Shown piece by piece: positions 54,330 through 63,331 of a stretch of DNA of 64,000 nucleotides. Each line of letters opens with the position of its first letter. Within the stretch, counting starts at the first letter, position 1. A program made the position numbers and the translations under genes. The notes beneath the pieces were generated by a model. That model was not told the origin of the DNA and ran no database searches. It worked only from the letters and a program-made list of their open reading frames with translations. Source of the stretch: an uncultured Rhodobacter sp. (GTDB lineage: Bacteria > Pseudomonadota > Alphaproteobacteria > Rhodobacterales > Rhodobacteraceae); contig CAMFII010000002.1 in NCBI GenBank assembly GCA_945952585.1, forward strand, positions 62,001 to 126,000, in the 5' to 3' direction.

Positions 54330-54962
54330 CTAGCGCACTGGCTCCATCACCGCGTCCTTCAAGCGGCAGTCACGGATCGTGTCTGCGCCGCAGCGGCGCG
54401 GTTGCAGGTCGGTCGTCAGGCAGATCCGGACCTCCTGTATCATGCCCTGCTGGCAGCTCACGGTAATCGCGTCACGCGGCAAGCCGGGATTGGCTTCGAT
54501 GAAGGCGTCCTCGACCACGCTGGCGGGCAGGGCGATCTCCTTCGGGAGGTTCGAAAAGACCTTTGGCATCGCGATCGAGCCATAGGCGCGACGGGCGAGA
54601 TCAAAATAGGCTGCCGACGACAGGCCTGAGCAGCGGCCGTGCTTCTTCCATTCGTACCAGGCGAGCCCGCCCGATCCGGTGATGTCGGACATGGCCGCCG
54701 TTTCAGCCTTGGTCGGGTCGCGCTCGGTCGTCCGGCAATAGGAAGGCCACCCGCTTTCATATTGCGGCCAGAGCCCGTGCAGGGTGAAGCCATAGTCATG
54801 GCGCGCATCGCACTGGTCGTCGCCGCGCGCGTCGCCTTCGAGGGCGCACCAGTTCGGCGACCAGCCGAGCGACAGGACATAGTAATCGAAATTCCCGGCC
54901 TTCTCCCCCTCGGCCAGCGCAGGGCTGCCGAACAGGGCGCACAGAAGAAGCAATCGAAGCAT
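54330..54962 (-). CDS. Ribonuclease T2 family protein
   Basis: The 210-aa secreted RNase starts MLRLLLLCALFGSPALAE (signal peptide 1-18) and has the two T2 catalytic blocks: FTLHGLWPQYE (CAS I His) and WYEWKKHGRCSG (CAS II, with His and Glu/Lys). Several Cys suggest disulfides. It would act in the periplasm or outside. The long upstream frame to 55259 is not supported; ATG 54962 is preceded by GAGGAAAGAG. Confidence 0.92.
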   Translation of the reverse strand: MLRLLLLCALFGSPALAEGEKAGNFDYYVLSLGWSPNWCALEGDARGDDQCDARHDYGFTLHGLWPQYESGWPSYCRTTERDPTKAETAAMSDITGSGGLAWYEWKKHGRCSGLSSAAYFDLARRAYGSIAMPKVFSNLPKEIALPASVVEDAFIEANPGLPRDAITVSCQQGMIQEVRICLTTDLQPRRCGADTIRDCRLKDAVMEPVR

Positions 54963-55089
54963 TTTCTCTTTCCTCTGCGCCAAGGGAGGACTATATGGCA
55001 GGCGAATTCCCCGACATCGTGGAAATCGCGGACCGAAAGGCCGCCGCCGTTTTCCCGGCCCGGGAGAGATTTGTAAAGGAGCCGCTCCG

Positions 55090-55821
55090 ATGAACAAACC
55101 GCTGATGGCCCGCGCCACCGCTGTCTGGCTGGTCGAGAACACCACGCTGACCTTCAAACAGATCGCCGACTTCTGCGGCATGCACGAACTTGAGGTGCAG
55201 GGCATCGCCGACGGCGACGTGGCAGCCGGCGTGAAGGGCTTCGACCCGATCGCTAACAACCAACTCGACCCGATCGAGATCGAGAAGGGCCAGGCCGATC
55301 CGCTTTACAAGCTGAAGCTCAAGTTCAACGCCGCCGCCGTGGGTGAGGAAAAGCGCCGCGGCCCGCGCTACACGCCGCTGTCCAAACGGCAAGACCGCCC
55401 GGCCGCGATCCTGTGGCTGGTGAAGTTCCACCCGGAACTTTCGGACGGCCAGATCGGCAAGCTTGTTGGCACGACGAAGCCGACCATCCAGTCGATCCGC
55501 GAGCGCACTCACTGGAACATCAGCCAGATCACCCCGGTCGATCCGGTCGCGCTTGGCCTCTGCCGGCAGTCGGAGCTTGACGCGGCGGTGCAGACCGCGG
55601 TGAAGAAGAAGGCGGCGGAAGGCGTTGTCATGTCGGATGACGAGCGTCGCAAGCTCGTCTCGACCGAACAGTCGCTCGGCATGGCGCCGGAACCCAAGAT
55701 GCCGTCGGGTCTCGAGATCTTCGGCGCGGATGAGAAAGAGGAAAGCCCGGCCGACTTCAGCGACGCCGAAAGCTTCTTCAACCTGCCGCATGGCGAGGAT
55801 GACGAGGAAGAGGATCACTGA
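55090..55821 (+). CDS. trcR: DUF1013 protein, TrcR-like cell-cycle regulator
   Basis: The 243-aa protein starts MNKPLMARATAVWLVENTTLTFKQIADFCGMHELEVQGIADGD, contains YTPLSKRQDRPAAILWLVKFHPELSDGQIGKLVGTTKPTIQSIRER, HTH-like segments, and ends in an acidic tail (EDDEEEDH). This is the DUF1013/TrcR family, described in Caulobacter as a cell-cycle transcriptional regulator. It is divergent from the RNase T2 gene and convergent with the winged-helix/TPR regulator, whose end it overlaps by seven bases. Confidence 0.88.
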   Translation: MNKPLMARATAVWLVENTTLTFKQIADFCGMHELEVQGIADGDVAAGVKGFDPIANNQLDPIEIEKGQADPLYKLKLKFNAAAVGEEKRRGPRYTPLSKRQDRPAAILWLVKFHPELSDGQIGKLVGTTKPTIQSIRERTHWNISQITPVDPVALGLCRQSELDAAVQTAVKKKAAEGVVMSDDERRKLVSTEQSLGMAPEPKMPSGLEIFGADEKEESPADFSDAESFFNLPHGEDDEEEDH

Positions 55822-57326
55822 GACCTGAGGCCATCGCGCAGCGCGATGGCCCGGGCCACCTCGGCGACAAAGCGTTTGCGGTCGGCGGCAAGCTCCTGCT
55901 CGACGTCTGCCGCCTCGGCCAAGGCATTCCAGCCGGGCGACAACGCTTCGGCGCGGTCAAGATAGGCCGCGGCGCCTTCCGGATTGCCCAGCATTGCCTC
56001 GCAGGCGGCCATGCGCATAAAGCGGAAGGCGCTGGTTTCTGGCAGGCTGCGCAGATGGGCAAGCGCGTCGGTATATCGGCCGAGCGCCTGATGCGCGATC
56101 GCGATGTCGATGTGGTACCAATCCGGATGCAGCGGATTGAGGGTGCAGGCACGGTTCAGCCAGTCCAGCCCCTTCTCAGGATGGCCGCGCATCGTCAGCA
56201 CGCAGCCGTGCCATGCCATCAGGTCGGCATCATAGGGGTTAAGGGTTAGCGCGCGGCGGCTGTGCAACTCCAGATCGGGAAATTCGCGGCGGTACATCCG
56301 CACGACGCTGGTCAGGAAATGGCAGCGCGCCTCTTCCGGGGCCAGCCTGATCCCGGCGAGGGTCAGGCCGAGGGCGCGGTCCTTTTCGGCCTGCGAGGCC
56401 GCAAAGCGCCCGGCAATCAGGATGACCGCCAGACCGAGATAGGCATGGGCAAGGGCGAAACCCGGATCGGCGGCAAGCGCCGCCTCGAGATGGACCTTCG
56501 CCCGTTCGTTCACCCCCGGTCCGTATTGGCGCAGAAGGGCCGCCGCGAGCACGAAGTTCTGGAAGGCGCCGAGATCGTCGGTTCCGGAACCGACCGGGCG
56601 CAGGGTGATGCTGCGTTCAAGGTCAAGGTTCAGGCGAGTGACGATCCGGTGCGGAATGGCCGCCGCCGTCTCGCGCAGCGACGGGCCGTCGAGAGGGAAG
56701 GTCTCGCCCCAGATCTGCCGCCCGCTTTCGGTCTCGCACAGGGCCACGGATAGGCGGCTTCCATCCGGGCGGGGATGGATGATGCCTTCGAGATGATGGC
56801 TCGCGCCCAGTTGCCTGGCCGCGTCGGCCGCCTTGCCATAGGCGGGACGCAGCTCGAAGGCGGAATGGCGGGCGATCACCCCGATCAGGCCGTAGCGTCC
56901 GAGGCCGTGGGTGGTTTCCTCGGCCAGCCCGTCGGCGAGGGCCTGCTCGGCAGGGGTGGCGGCGTGAAACGGAAAGACCGCGACGAGGGGGCGTTCGGCC
57001 CGGGCGGGGGCAGGACGCGCCGCGTCGGAGAGGGAAAAGAGGTAGCCGCGCTTGGGGACTGTCTGCAGACGCCCGGCCTCGGGGCCGAGCGCGCGGCGCA
57101 ACTCGCTGATCGCCTGGGTCAGGCTGTCTTCCGTCACGACGAGGCCCGGCCAAAGCCTCGCCAGCAACTCGTCCTTGGTCAGGACACGATCGGCGTTTCG
57201 GCAGAACTCGACAAGGAGGGCGAAGGTCTTGGCCCGCAGGCGCACCACCTCGGTGCCGCGCAGCAGAAGGCCCCGCTGTTCATCCAGCGTGCAGGCTCCG
57301 AACCGGATCGATCCCTCGCGTGACAT
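55815..57326 (-). CDS. Winged-helix regulator with TPR-rich C-terminus
   Basis: The 503-aa protein combines an N-terminal OmpR/PhoB-type winged helix (residues 1-100; VVRLRAKTFALLVEFCRN, DELLARLWPGLVVTEDSLTQ) with a TolB-N/adenylate-cyclase-like region (about 118-260; LVAVFPFHA, ADGLAEETTHGL) and TPR repeats (about 270-490). This architecture is seen in CadC-like cytoplasmic regulators of alphaproteobacteria. No receiver domain or clear membrane helix. Target unknown. ATG 57326 closely follows GGAAGGAGG. Confidence 0.85.
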   Translation of the reverse strand: MSREGSIRFGACTLDEQRGLLLRGTEVVRLRAKTFALLVEFCRNADRVLTKDELLARLWPGLVVTEDSLTQAISELRRALGPEAGRLQTVPKRGYLFSLSDAARPAPARAERPLVAVFPFHAATPAEQALADGLAEETTHGLGRYGLIGVIARHSAFELRPAYGKAADAARQLGASHHLEGIIHPRPDGSRLSVALCETESGRQIWGETFPLDGPSLRETAAAIPHRIVTRLNLDLERSITLRPVGSGTDDLGAFQNFVLAAALLRQYGPGVNERAKVHLEAALAADPGFALAHAYLGLAVILIAGRFAASQAEKDRALGLTLAGIRLAPEEARCHFLTSVVRMYRREFPDLELHSRRALTLNPYDADLMAWHGCVLTMRGHPEKGLDWLNRACTLNPLHPDWYHIDIAIAHQALGRYTDALAHLRSLPETSAFRFMRMAACEAMLGNPEGAAAYLDRAEALSPGWNALAEAADVEQELAADRKRFVAEVARAIALRDGLRSQ

Positions 57327-57603
57327 GGCCTCCTTCCGGGGTTGCACCGGAAGTATTCCTTGCGGCGATCCATTGCGTCAACGCAGTGAAAAGGTGGGCG
57401 AGGGGGCGCGGGGGCGGACCTTCGAGCGCGTCCGGGTTGGTCCGCGCCAGCACATCGACGCGATCTTCCCACGGCGCGGGAATGTCGCGATCGAAGCGGT
57501 CCCGTTCGTCGGACCAACGCTCGGCGACCAACTCATCAGTCCAGAGGGGGGCCGGCAATCCGGTGCGTGCGACTAGGTGCGAGGGAAATGCGAAGACGGT
57601 CAT
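57280..57603 (-). CDS. Small hypothetical protein upstream of the TPR regulator
   Basis: The 107-aa product starts MTVFAFPSHLVARTGLPAPLWTDELVAERW and overlaps the start of the winged-helix/TPR regulator by 47 bases in the same direction. It is predicted soluble; a Trp/Pro-rich N-terminal half has no recognised domain. The overlap suggests coupling to that regulator. I cannot assign function. Confidence 0.6.
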   Translation of the reverse strand: MTVFAFPSHLVARTGLPAPLWTDELVAERWSDERDRFDRDIPAPWEDRVDVLARTNPDALEGPPPRPLAHLFTALTQWIAARNTSGATPEGGHVTRGIDPVRSLHAG

Positions 57604-57709
57604 GGCGGCTGCTCCATCACGGGCTCATGCCGCAAGTCTGCGTCTGCCGCTCTCCGCGGTCCTTAAGTCGCGCTGAAGTTTTTCTGAAATCCGGGGCCGG
57701 AACGGCAGT

Positions 57710-58309
57710 TCAGACCCGCCTCCGCGCCTTCAGCGCCGCGCCGATCGTGCCGTCATCAAGATAGTCGAGCTCGCCCCCGATCGGTACGCCCTGGGCAAGC
57801 GAGGTCACGGCGACGCCCGTCGGGTCCAGCGCGTCGGCGATGTAATGCGCGGTCGTCGCGCCATCGACCGTCGCGTTCAACGCAAGGATCACCTCGGTCG
57901 TTCCTTCCTTGGTCACCCGTTCGACCAGCGCCGGGATTCGCAGGTCTTCCGGGCCGACCGCGTCCAACGCCGAAAGCGTGCCGCCAAGGACATGATAGCG
58001 GCCACGGTAGCTTTGGCCGCGTTCCATTGCCCAGAGGTCCGATACCGTCTCGACCACGCAGATTTCCCCGGTCGCGCGCTTCAGATCGGCGCAGATCGGG
58101 CAGGGGTCGGACGTCGAGATATTGCCGCAGACCGAGCAATCCCGGGCCGAGAGCGCCACCTGCGCAAGGGCCTGCGCGAGCGGCGCCATGACTGCCTCGC
58201 GCTTCTTCAGCATGTGCAGCACCGCGCGACGGGCAGAACGGGGGCCGAGGCCCGGCAGGCGGGCCATCAGATCGATCAGCCGTTCGATGTCGCGCGGGGC
58301 GTCCGCCAT
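57710..58309 (-). CDS. recR: Recombination protein RecR
   Basis: The 199-aa RecR has the HhH motif [13 protein letters not shown], the four-Cys zinc finger [16 protein letters not shown], and a Toprim domain ([16 protein letters not shown]). It acts with RecO/RecF in gap repair. It follows ybaB and dnaX, the conserved dnaX-ybaB-recR order. Confidence 0.97.
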   Translation of the reverse strand: MADAPRDIERLIDLMARLPGLGPRSARRAVLHMLKKREAVMAPLAQALAQVALSARDCSVCGNISTSDPCPICADLKRATGEICVVETVSDLWAMERGQSYRGRYHVLGGTLSALDAVGPEDLRIPALVERVTKEGTTEVILALNATVDGATTAHYIADALDPTGVAVTSLAQGVPIGGELDYLDDGTIGAALKARRRV

Positions 58310-58310
58310 G

Positions 58311-58655
58311 TCAGAACGGCAGCTTCATGCCCGCCGGAATGCCCATGCTTTCCGCCAGCCGCCCCATTTCGTCCTTGGACAGTTGCGCCGCGCGGGCCTG
58401 CGCATCCTTGATCGCGGCAAGGATCAGGTCCTCGGCCACTTCCTTTTCCGACGGCACGAAGATCGACGGGTCGATCTCCAGCGCCGTCAACTCGCCCTTC
58501 GCCGTCGCCGTCGCCTTGACGAGGCCAGCGCCGGACTCGCCCACGACGGTGCGGTTGCCGAGCTCTTCCTGCATGCGCGCAAGCTGCTCCTGCATTTCCT
58601 GGGCCTTCTTCATCATCCCGGCCATATCGGCGAGACCGCCAAGTCCTTTCAGCAT
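58311..58655 (-). CDS. YbaB/EbfC family nucleoid-associated protein
   Basis: The 114-aa protein begins [32 protein letters not shown] and contains [22 protein letters not shown], diagnostic of YbaB/EbfC DNA-binding proteins. It lies one base from recR and 13 bases from dnaX. The longer upstream frame is not supported. Confidence 0.95.
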   Translation of the reverse strand: MLKGLGGLADMAGMMKKAQEMQEQLARMQEELGNRTVVGESGAGLVKATATAKGELTALEIDPSIFVPSEKEVAEDLILAAIKDAQARAAQLSKDEMGRLAESMGIPAGMKLPF

Positions 58656-58668
58656 CGTTCCGTCCTTT

Positions 58669-60387
58669 TCAGTTGTCCTCGAAGGGATCCCATTCGTCCT
58701 CGACCTCGGGCAGAGCCTCGGTCGCCGCGGTGGCGGCAAGGGCCTCGGGGGTCCGGATTTCCTTGATCTTCGCGCCGGGAAAGGCGGCGAGCACCGCCTT
58801 GACCAGCGGCAGGTCCTGCGCCTGCGCAACGGCGGCGAGGTGGTCGCGGTTCCGCTCCTCGGCAATGGTCGCCGCGCCGCCGGAGCCCGTCACCGACACC
58901 GCCCACCGCGCGCCGGTCCAACTCTGAAGGCGCTGCGCCAGGCGCGAGGCGAGATCCGTCGGCGCATCCCGCGTCGGCTCGAATTCGATCCGGCCGGGGG
59001 CGATGTGAACCGGACGAAGGCAGGTCTCGACCTCGAGCAGCAGCTTCATGTCGCGCTTTTCGCGGATGAGGGCGACGATGGCTTCGAGCGTGGCGTAATG
59101 GGCGAGCGTGGCCGGCGCCTCTGCCAGCGCCGTCACCGCGCCCGAGGCGGTCACGCCACCGCGCGGCGGCGCAGACATGCGCGGCCCGTTGCCGGGTGGC
59201 GGCGGTTGGCGTGTCGGGGCGGGGGCCGAGGGCGCGGGCATCGACTGGAGCTTCTTCACCAGCGACTCGGGGTCTGGCAGGTCGGCGACATGGGTCAGGC
59301 GGATGATCGCCATCTCGGCCGCCATCATCGCGTTCGGGGCCAGCGCCACCTCTTCCAGCGCCTTGAGCAGCATCTGCCACATCCGGCTGAGGACCCGCAT
59401 CGACAGCCGCGCCGCCATGTCGAGCCCGCGCGCCCGTTCGTCGGGCGGGACGGTCGGGTCCTCGGCGGTTTCGGGCGTGATCTTCAGGACCGAGATCCAG
59501 TGCGTGATCTCGGCCAGATCGCGCAGAACCGCCATCGGATCGGCGCCGTCGGCATATTGCGCGGCAAGTTCCGACAGCGCGCCGGCGGCATTGCCCGTCA
59601 TCACCAGATCGAAAAGGTCGAGCGTCCGGCCCCGGTCGGCCAAGCCCAGCATGGCACGCACCTGATCGCCGGTGGTCTCGCCCGCGCCATGCGCGATGGC
59701 CTGATCGAGGAGCGACAACGCATCCCTCACCGACCCTTCGGCGGCGCGGGTGATGAGCGCCAGCGCCTCTTCCGAAACCTGCGCGCCCTCCTTTGCAAGG
59801 ATGCCCTGCAGATGGGCGATCATCACCTCGGGTTCGATCCGGCGCAGGTCGTAGCGCTGGCAGCGCGACAGGATGGTGACCGGAACTTTGCGGATCTCGG
59901 TGGTGGCGAAGATGAACTTCACATGGGCGGGCGGCTCTTCCAGCGTCTTCAGAAGCGCGTTGAACGACCCGGACGAGAGCATGTGCACCTCGTCGAAGAT
60001 GATGACCTTGTAGCGCGCCTCGGTCGGGCGGTAGGGGACAGAGGCGAGGATGTCCCGCATCTTGTCCACCTGCGTGTTCGAGGCGGCGTCGTATTCCAGC
60101 ACGTCGACATGCCGCCCCTCTGCGATCGCCTTGCAGGCGCCGCATTCGCCGCAGGGCTCGATCGTCGGGCCGTCCGAGTTCAGGCAGTTCAGGCCCTTGG
60201 CGATGATCCGGGCGGTCGTGGTCTTTCCCACCCCTCGCACCCCGGTCATCACGAAGGCATGGGCGATGCGGCCCGCCTCGAAGGCGTTCTTCAGCGTCCG
60301 CACCATCGCCTCCTGCCCGATCAGGTCGGCAAAGGTCTGCGGCCGGTATTTCCGGGCGAGCACCTGATAGGCTTGGGTTTCGGACAT
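58669..60387 (-). CDS. dnaX: DNA polymerase III subunit gamma/tau
   Basis: The 572-aa clamp-loader ATPase starts MSETQAYQVLARKYRPQTFADLIGQ, has Walker A GVRGVGKTT, the zinc-binding CGECGACK and DEVHMLSSGSFNALLKTLEEPP sensor block, and a Pro/Ala-rich linker followed by the tau C-terminus. No definite frameshift signal was identified for a gamma form. Start at ATG 60387 rather than 60393. Confidence 0.97.
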   Translation of the reverse strand: MSETQAYQVLARKYRPQTFADLIGQEAMVRTLKNAFEAGRIAHAFVMTGVRGVGKTTTARIIAKGLNCLNSDGPTIEPCGECGACKAIAEGRHVDVLEYDAASNTQVDKMRDILASVPYRPTEARYKVIIFDEVHMLSSGSFNALLKTLEEPPAHVKFIFATTEIRKVPVTILSRCQRYDLRRIEPEVMIAHLQGILAKEGAQVSEEALALITRAAEGSVRDALSLLDQAIAHGAGETTGDQVRAMLGLADRGRTLDLFDLVMTGNAAGALSELAAQYADGADPMAVLRDLAEITHWISVLKITPETAEDPTVPPDERARGLDMAARLSMRVLSRMWQMLLKALEEVALAPNAMMAAEMAIIRLTHVADLPDPESLVKKLQSMPAPSAPAPTRQPPPPGNGPRMSAPPRGGVTASGAVTALAEAPATLAHYATLEAIVALIREKRDMKLLLEVETCLRPVHIAPGRIEFEPTRDAPTDLASRLAQRLQSWTGARWAVSVTGSGGAATIAEERNRDHLAAVAQAQDLPLVKAVLAAFPGAKIKEIRTPEALAATAATEALPEVEDEWDPFEDN

Positions 60388-60483
60388 GGGCACTCCGCTG
60401 GCGACCCGGCCAACTTAACCACCGCGGCGGGCCGCGACAACCGCCGGTGACGGGATCGGCGGAAGGTTGACCGGGCGGCTGCC

Positions 60484-61527
60484 TCACCACCCGTCCTGTC
60501 GATCCCGCTTGGCCTGCATTGCCCGCCGCGCCATCTTTCCGAAGGCCCGGCTGCGGGCGCGTGCCTCGGCCAGCGTCTCGGTATTGACCCGGTCCTCGCG
60601 CTTCAGCTTGCGCCAGCGGGCAAGGCGGGCGGGATCGAGTTCGCCCGCAGCCATCGCAGCGGCAACGGCGCAGCCGGGCTCCCCGTCATGGCTGCAATCC
60701 GAGAACCGGCAGTCACAGGCCAGCGCCTCGATGTCATCGAAAGTGGCGGAGATGCCTTCCTCTGCATCGGCCAGTTGCAACTCGCGCATTCCGGGCGTGT
60801 CGATCAGCCAGCCGCCGCCAAGCGTCGCGATCAGGTGGCGCGCCGTCGTGGTGTGCCGCCCCTTCGCGTCCTCCTCGCGTATCGCCTGCGTGGCAAGCGC
60901 CTGACCGGTCAGCGTCGCCGCCAGTGTCGATTTTCCGACGCCGGATGAGCCGACCAACGCCAGCGTACGGCCCGGCCCGCAAAAGGTCGCGACCTCGGCG
61001 ACCTGCGCCGAATTGCGCGCGTCTAGCACGAGAACCGGCACGCCGCGTCCCGCGGCTTCGGCCCGCAGGCGAAAGGACGAAGCATCGACCAGATCGGCCT
61101 TGGTCAGCACGATCAACGGCGCCACGCCACCCGCCCGCGCCAAAGCCAGATAGCGGTCGAGACGGCTTTCCGAGAACTCGGCATTGCAGGAGGTGACGAT
61201 GGCCAGCGTATCGACATTGGCGACGATCGCCTGCCGGGCCACGCCGGTGCCCGCCGCCTTGCGCGACAGGTGACTGCGGCGGTCGAGCAGGCGAAGGATC
61301 GCATCGCCGTTGGGCGTCAGGAGCAGCCAATCGCCGACGGCCACCTCACCGGTCGGCAGGGCGGGCGACAGCGGCAGCGATAGGCTACCCCCCTCGCCGA
61401 TCACGTCGAGCCTTGTCCGGTGCACAACCGCGACCCGGGCAGGGGAACAGCGCCCGATCTCGTCAAGATCGAGCTGGCGCAGGAAATCGGCCGACCATCC
61501 GAGGCCGGCAAGGGTATGGGTAATCAA
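60484..61527 (-). CDS. rsgA: Ribosome biogenesis GTPase RsgA
   Basis: The 347-aa circularly permuted GTPase has an N-terminal OB domain, G4 LTKADLVD, G1 GSSGVGKSTLA, G3 DTPGM and the C-terminal zinc-binding CDCRFSDCSHDGEPGC. RsgA acts in late 30S maturation. It lies downstream of the SRP RNA on the same strand. Confidence 0.96.
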   Translation of the reverse strand: MITHTLAGLGWSADFLRQLDLDEIGRCSPARVAVVHRTRLDVIGEGGSLSLPLSPALPTGEVAVGDWLLLTPNGDAILRLLDRRSHLSRKAAGTGVARQAIVANVDTLAIVTSCNAEFSESRLDRYLALARAGGVAPLIVLTKADLVDASSFRLRAEAAGRGVPVLVLDARNSAQVAEVATFCGPGRTLALVGSSGVGKSTLAATLTGQALATQAIREEDAKGRHTTTARHLIATLGGGWLIDTPGMRELQLADAEEGISATFDDIEALACDCRFSDCSHDGEPGCAVAAAMAAGELDPARLARWRKLKREDRVNTETLAEARARSRAFGKMARRAMQAKRDRQDGW

Positions 61528-61685
61528 GGAGGGATCCTCGCGAAAACCGTATGGAACGGATGCCCGTCACGGGCACCGGCGATCATCGGTCGGGCGAGGC
61601 GGCCTGCGGCTTAAGGCGTCAGGCGGCCCGCGCCCGGAGGATTGCAGTCTCGGTCATGCTGTCCTCCATTGCGTGGGGGGGCGAG

Positions 61686-61784
61686 GTGAGAGGCTGGACA
61701 ACGACCCAAGCGGGGCTCGTTACGGCTGCTTCCTTCCGGACCTGACCGGGTTGGCGAGGCGCCTGCCCGCGCCAACCTCTCGCG
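61686..61784 (-). ncRNA. ffs: Signal recognition particle RNA (small bacterial SRP, 4.5S)
   Basis: The minus strand contains the invariant SRP core GGTCAGGTCCGGAAGGAAGC followed by AGCCGTAACG, with flanking arms (GAGAGGTTGGCG at the 5' side pairing to CCAGCCTCTC at the 3' side) forming the hairpin. Ends are approximate. Confidence 0.93.
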
Positions 61785-61850
61785 AGGGGATATAGGCCGC
61801 GCCCGGAGATTCCGCAAGCGGCAGGTCGGGGCCGTTGCAGGAGGCGCGCG

Positions 61851-61898
61851 GGCAAATTTCTTCGAAGAAATTTGCCAAAAGCCTTCGAAGGCTTTTGG
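61851..61898. repeat. Two overlapping perfect palindromes (TTCGAA-centred)
   Basis: Positions 61851-61876 form a 26-bp perfect palindrome centred on TTCGAA, and 61875-61898 a 24-bp perfect palindrome with the same central hexamer; they share two bases. They lie between SRP RNA and the M24 gene. Similar paired hairpins occur as dispersed intergenic repeats in Rhodobacteraceae. Confidence 0.8.
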
Positions 61899-61951
61899 TC
61901 GGTTCCCATGACCGGGCCATCTGCTCTACCTTCCGTCGCAGGGAGGATCCC

Positions 61952-63331
61952 ATGACCGCAAGACTGATCCGCATCGACTGGCCGGATTTCGGCACCCCTG
62001 ACCTACCGCCCTCCGTGACCCTTGCTGAGTTCCGCGACCGATTGGCGGAGACCCGTGCCACGATGGCGACGCGCGGGCTTGAGGCCCTCGCGGTCTATGG
62101 CGACCGCGAGCATTTCGCCAACATTCATTGGCTGACCGGGTTCGATCCGCGCTTCGAGGAGGCGCTGCTTGTCGTTCGTCCCGACCGCGCGCTGCTGATC
62201 GCCGGGAACGAATGCCTGCCCTATACCGGGGTCTCGCCCCTCGTGCAGGCGGGTGACGTCGAGGTGGCCCATTGCGCCAGCTTCTCGCTGATCTCGCAGC
62301 CACGGAAGGGAGCGCGGCTGTCCGAGCTTCTGGCGGGCGCGATTCCGTCGGGGGCGCGGGTGGGTGCCGCGGGCTGGAAGTATTTCGAACCGGACGAGGT
62401 CGAGGACCCCGAAACCACGCTTGACCTGCCGGCCTTCCTCGCCGATCCGATCCGGAACATCGCCGGGCGGGTGGTCAACGCGACCGACCTTCTTATGCAT
62501 CCCGGCCATGGACTGCGCAGCACGATCAACGCAGCCGACATCGCCCGGCTGGAATTCGCCAACCACATGGCCGCGACCGCGCTGCGGCGGATGGTGTTTG
62601 CCTTCCGCGAGGGCATGACCGATTTCGCCGCCTTCGAGGCCGCGAGCGTCGGCGGCCTGCCGCTTGGGTGCCACCCGACCTTCGCCACCGGAGGGAGGGC
62701 CGCCCAGGGCCTGAGCGGCCCGACGGGCGAACGCCTGACCCGGGGCAGCGCGATCTCGTTCAACATCTGTCATTGGGGGGCGAACATCTGCCGGGCCGGC
62801 TGGTTGGCCGAAGGGCCGGCCGATCTTCCCGAAGCGGCGCAAGACTACCTCGAAGCCTTCGCCTATCCCTATGCGGCGGCGCTGTCGGACTGGTGCGGCC
62901 TGATGCGGCCGGGCGTGTCGGGCGGCGAGGTCTGGCGGCGGATGATGGCGCTGCTGCCGCCCGACCGTTTTGGGGTGGAGCTCAATCCCGGCCACCTGAT
63001 CGGGATGGACGAATGGCTGTCCTCGCCCATCTCCGAAGGGTCCGGCCTGCCTCTTCGGTCAGGCATGGCGATGCAATGCGACGTCATCCCCGCACATCCC
63101 GTCTATGGCTCGACCCGGATGGAGGACGGCTATGTGATCGCTGACGCAGAATTGCGCGCCGATCTCGCCGCCGGTTTCCCTGGCGTGGCTGCCCGTTGCG
63201 CAGACCGTGCCCGGTTCATGCGCGAGCGGATTGGTCTTGACGTGCCCGAGACCCTGCTGCCGCTGGCTGATACCTGCGGGATCATCGCGCCCTGGCTTCT
63301 TGATCCCGGCCTGGTGATCGCGCTCAGATGA
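61952..63331 (+). CDS. M24 (creatinase/prolidase-fold) family protein
   Basis: The 459-aa protein has a creatinase N-terminal domain (about 20-170; RATMATRGLEALAVYGDREHFANIHWLTGF) and a pita-bread domain (about 230-455). The usual metal-binding pattern is altered: the strand that normally carries D-x-G...SDITR reads SFNICHWGANICRAG, while GHLIG retains a His. That suggests a metal-free creatinase-like enzyme or an atypical hydrolase. ATG 61952 has GGGAGG upstream. Confidence 0.82.
   Translation: MTARLIRIDWPDFGTPDLPPSVTLAEFRDRLAETRATMATRGLEALAVYGDREHFANIHWLTGFDPRFEEALLVVRPDRALLIAGNECLPYTGVSPLVQAGDVEVAHCASFSLISQPRKGARLSELLAGAIPSGARVGAAGWKYFEPDEVEDPETTLDLPAFLADPIRNIAGRVVNATDLLMHPGHGLRSTINAADIARLEFANHMAATALRRMVFAFREGMTDFAAFEAASVGGLPLGCHPTFATGGRAAQGLSGPTGERLTRGSAISFNICHWGANICRAGWLAEGPADLPEAAQDYLEAFAYPYAAALSDWCGLMRPGVSGGEVWRRMMALLPPDRFGVELNPGHLIGMDEWLSSPISEGSGLPLRSGMAMQCDVIPAHPVYGSTRMEDGYVIADAELRADLAAGFPGVAARCADRARFMRERIGLDVPETLLPLADTCGIIAPWLLDPGLVIALR

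Noticed and set aside
60484-61909. Long frames across the SRP RNA region as protein genes
   Set aside because: The region carries the diagnostic SRP RNA core and palindromes; the frames have no protein support.
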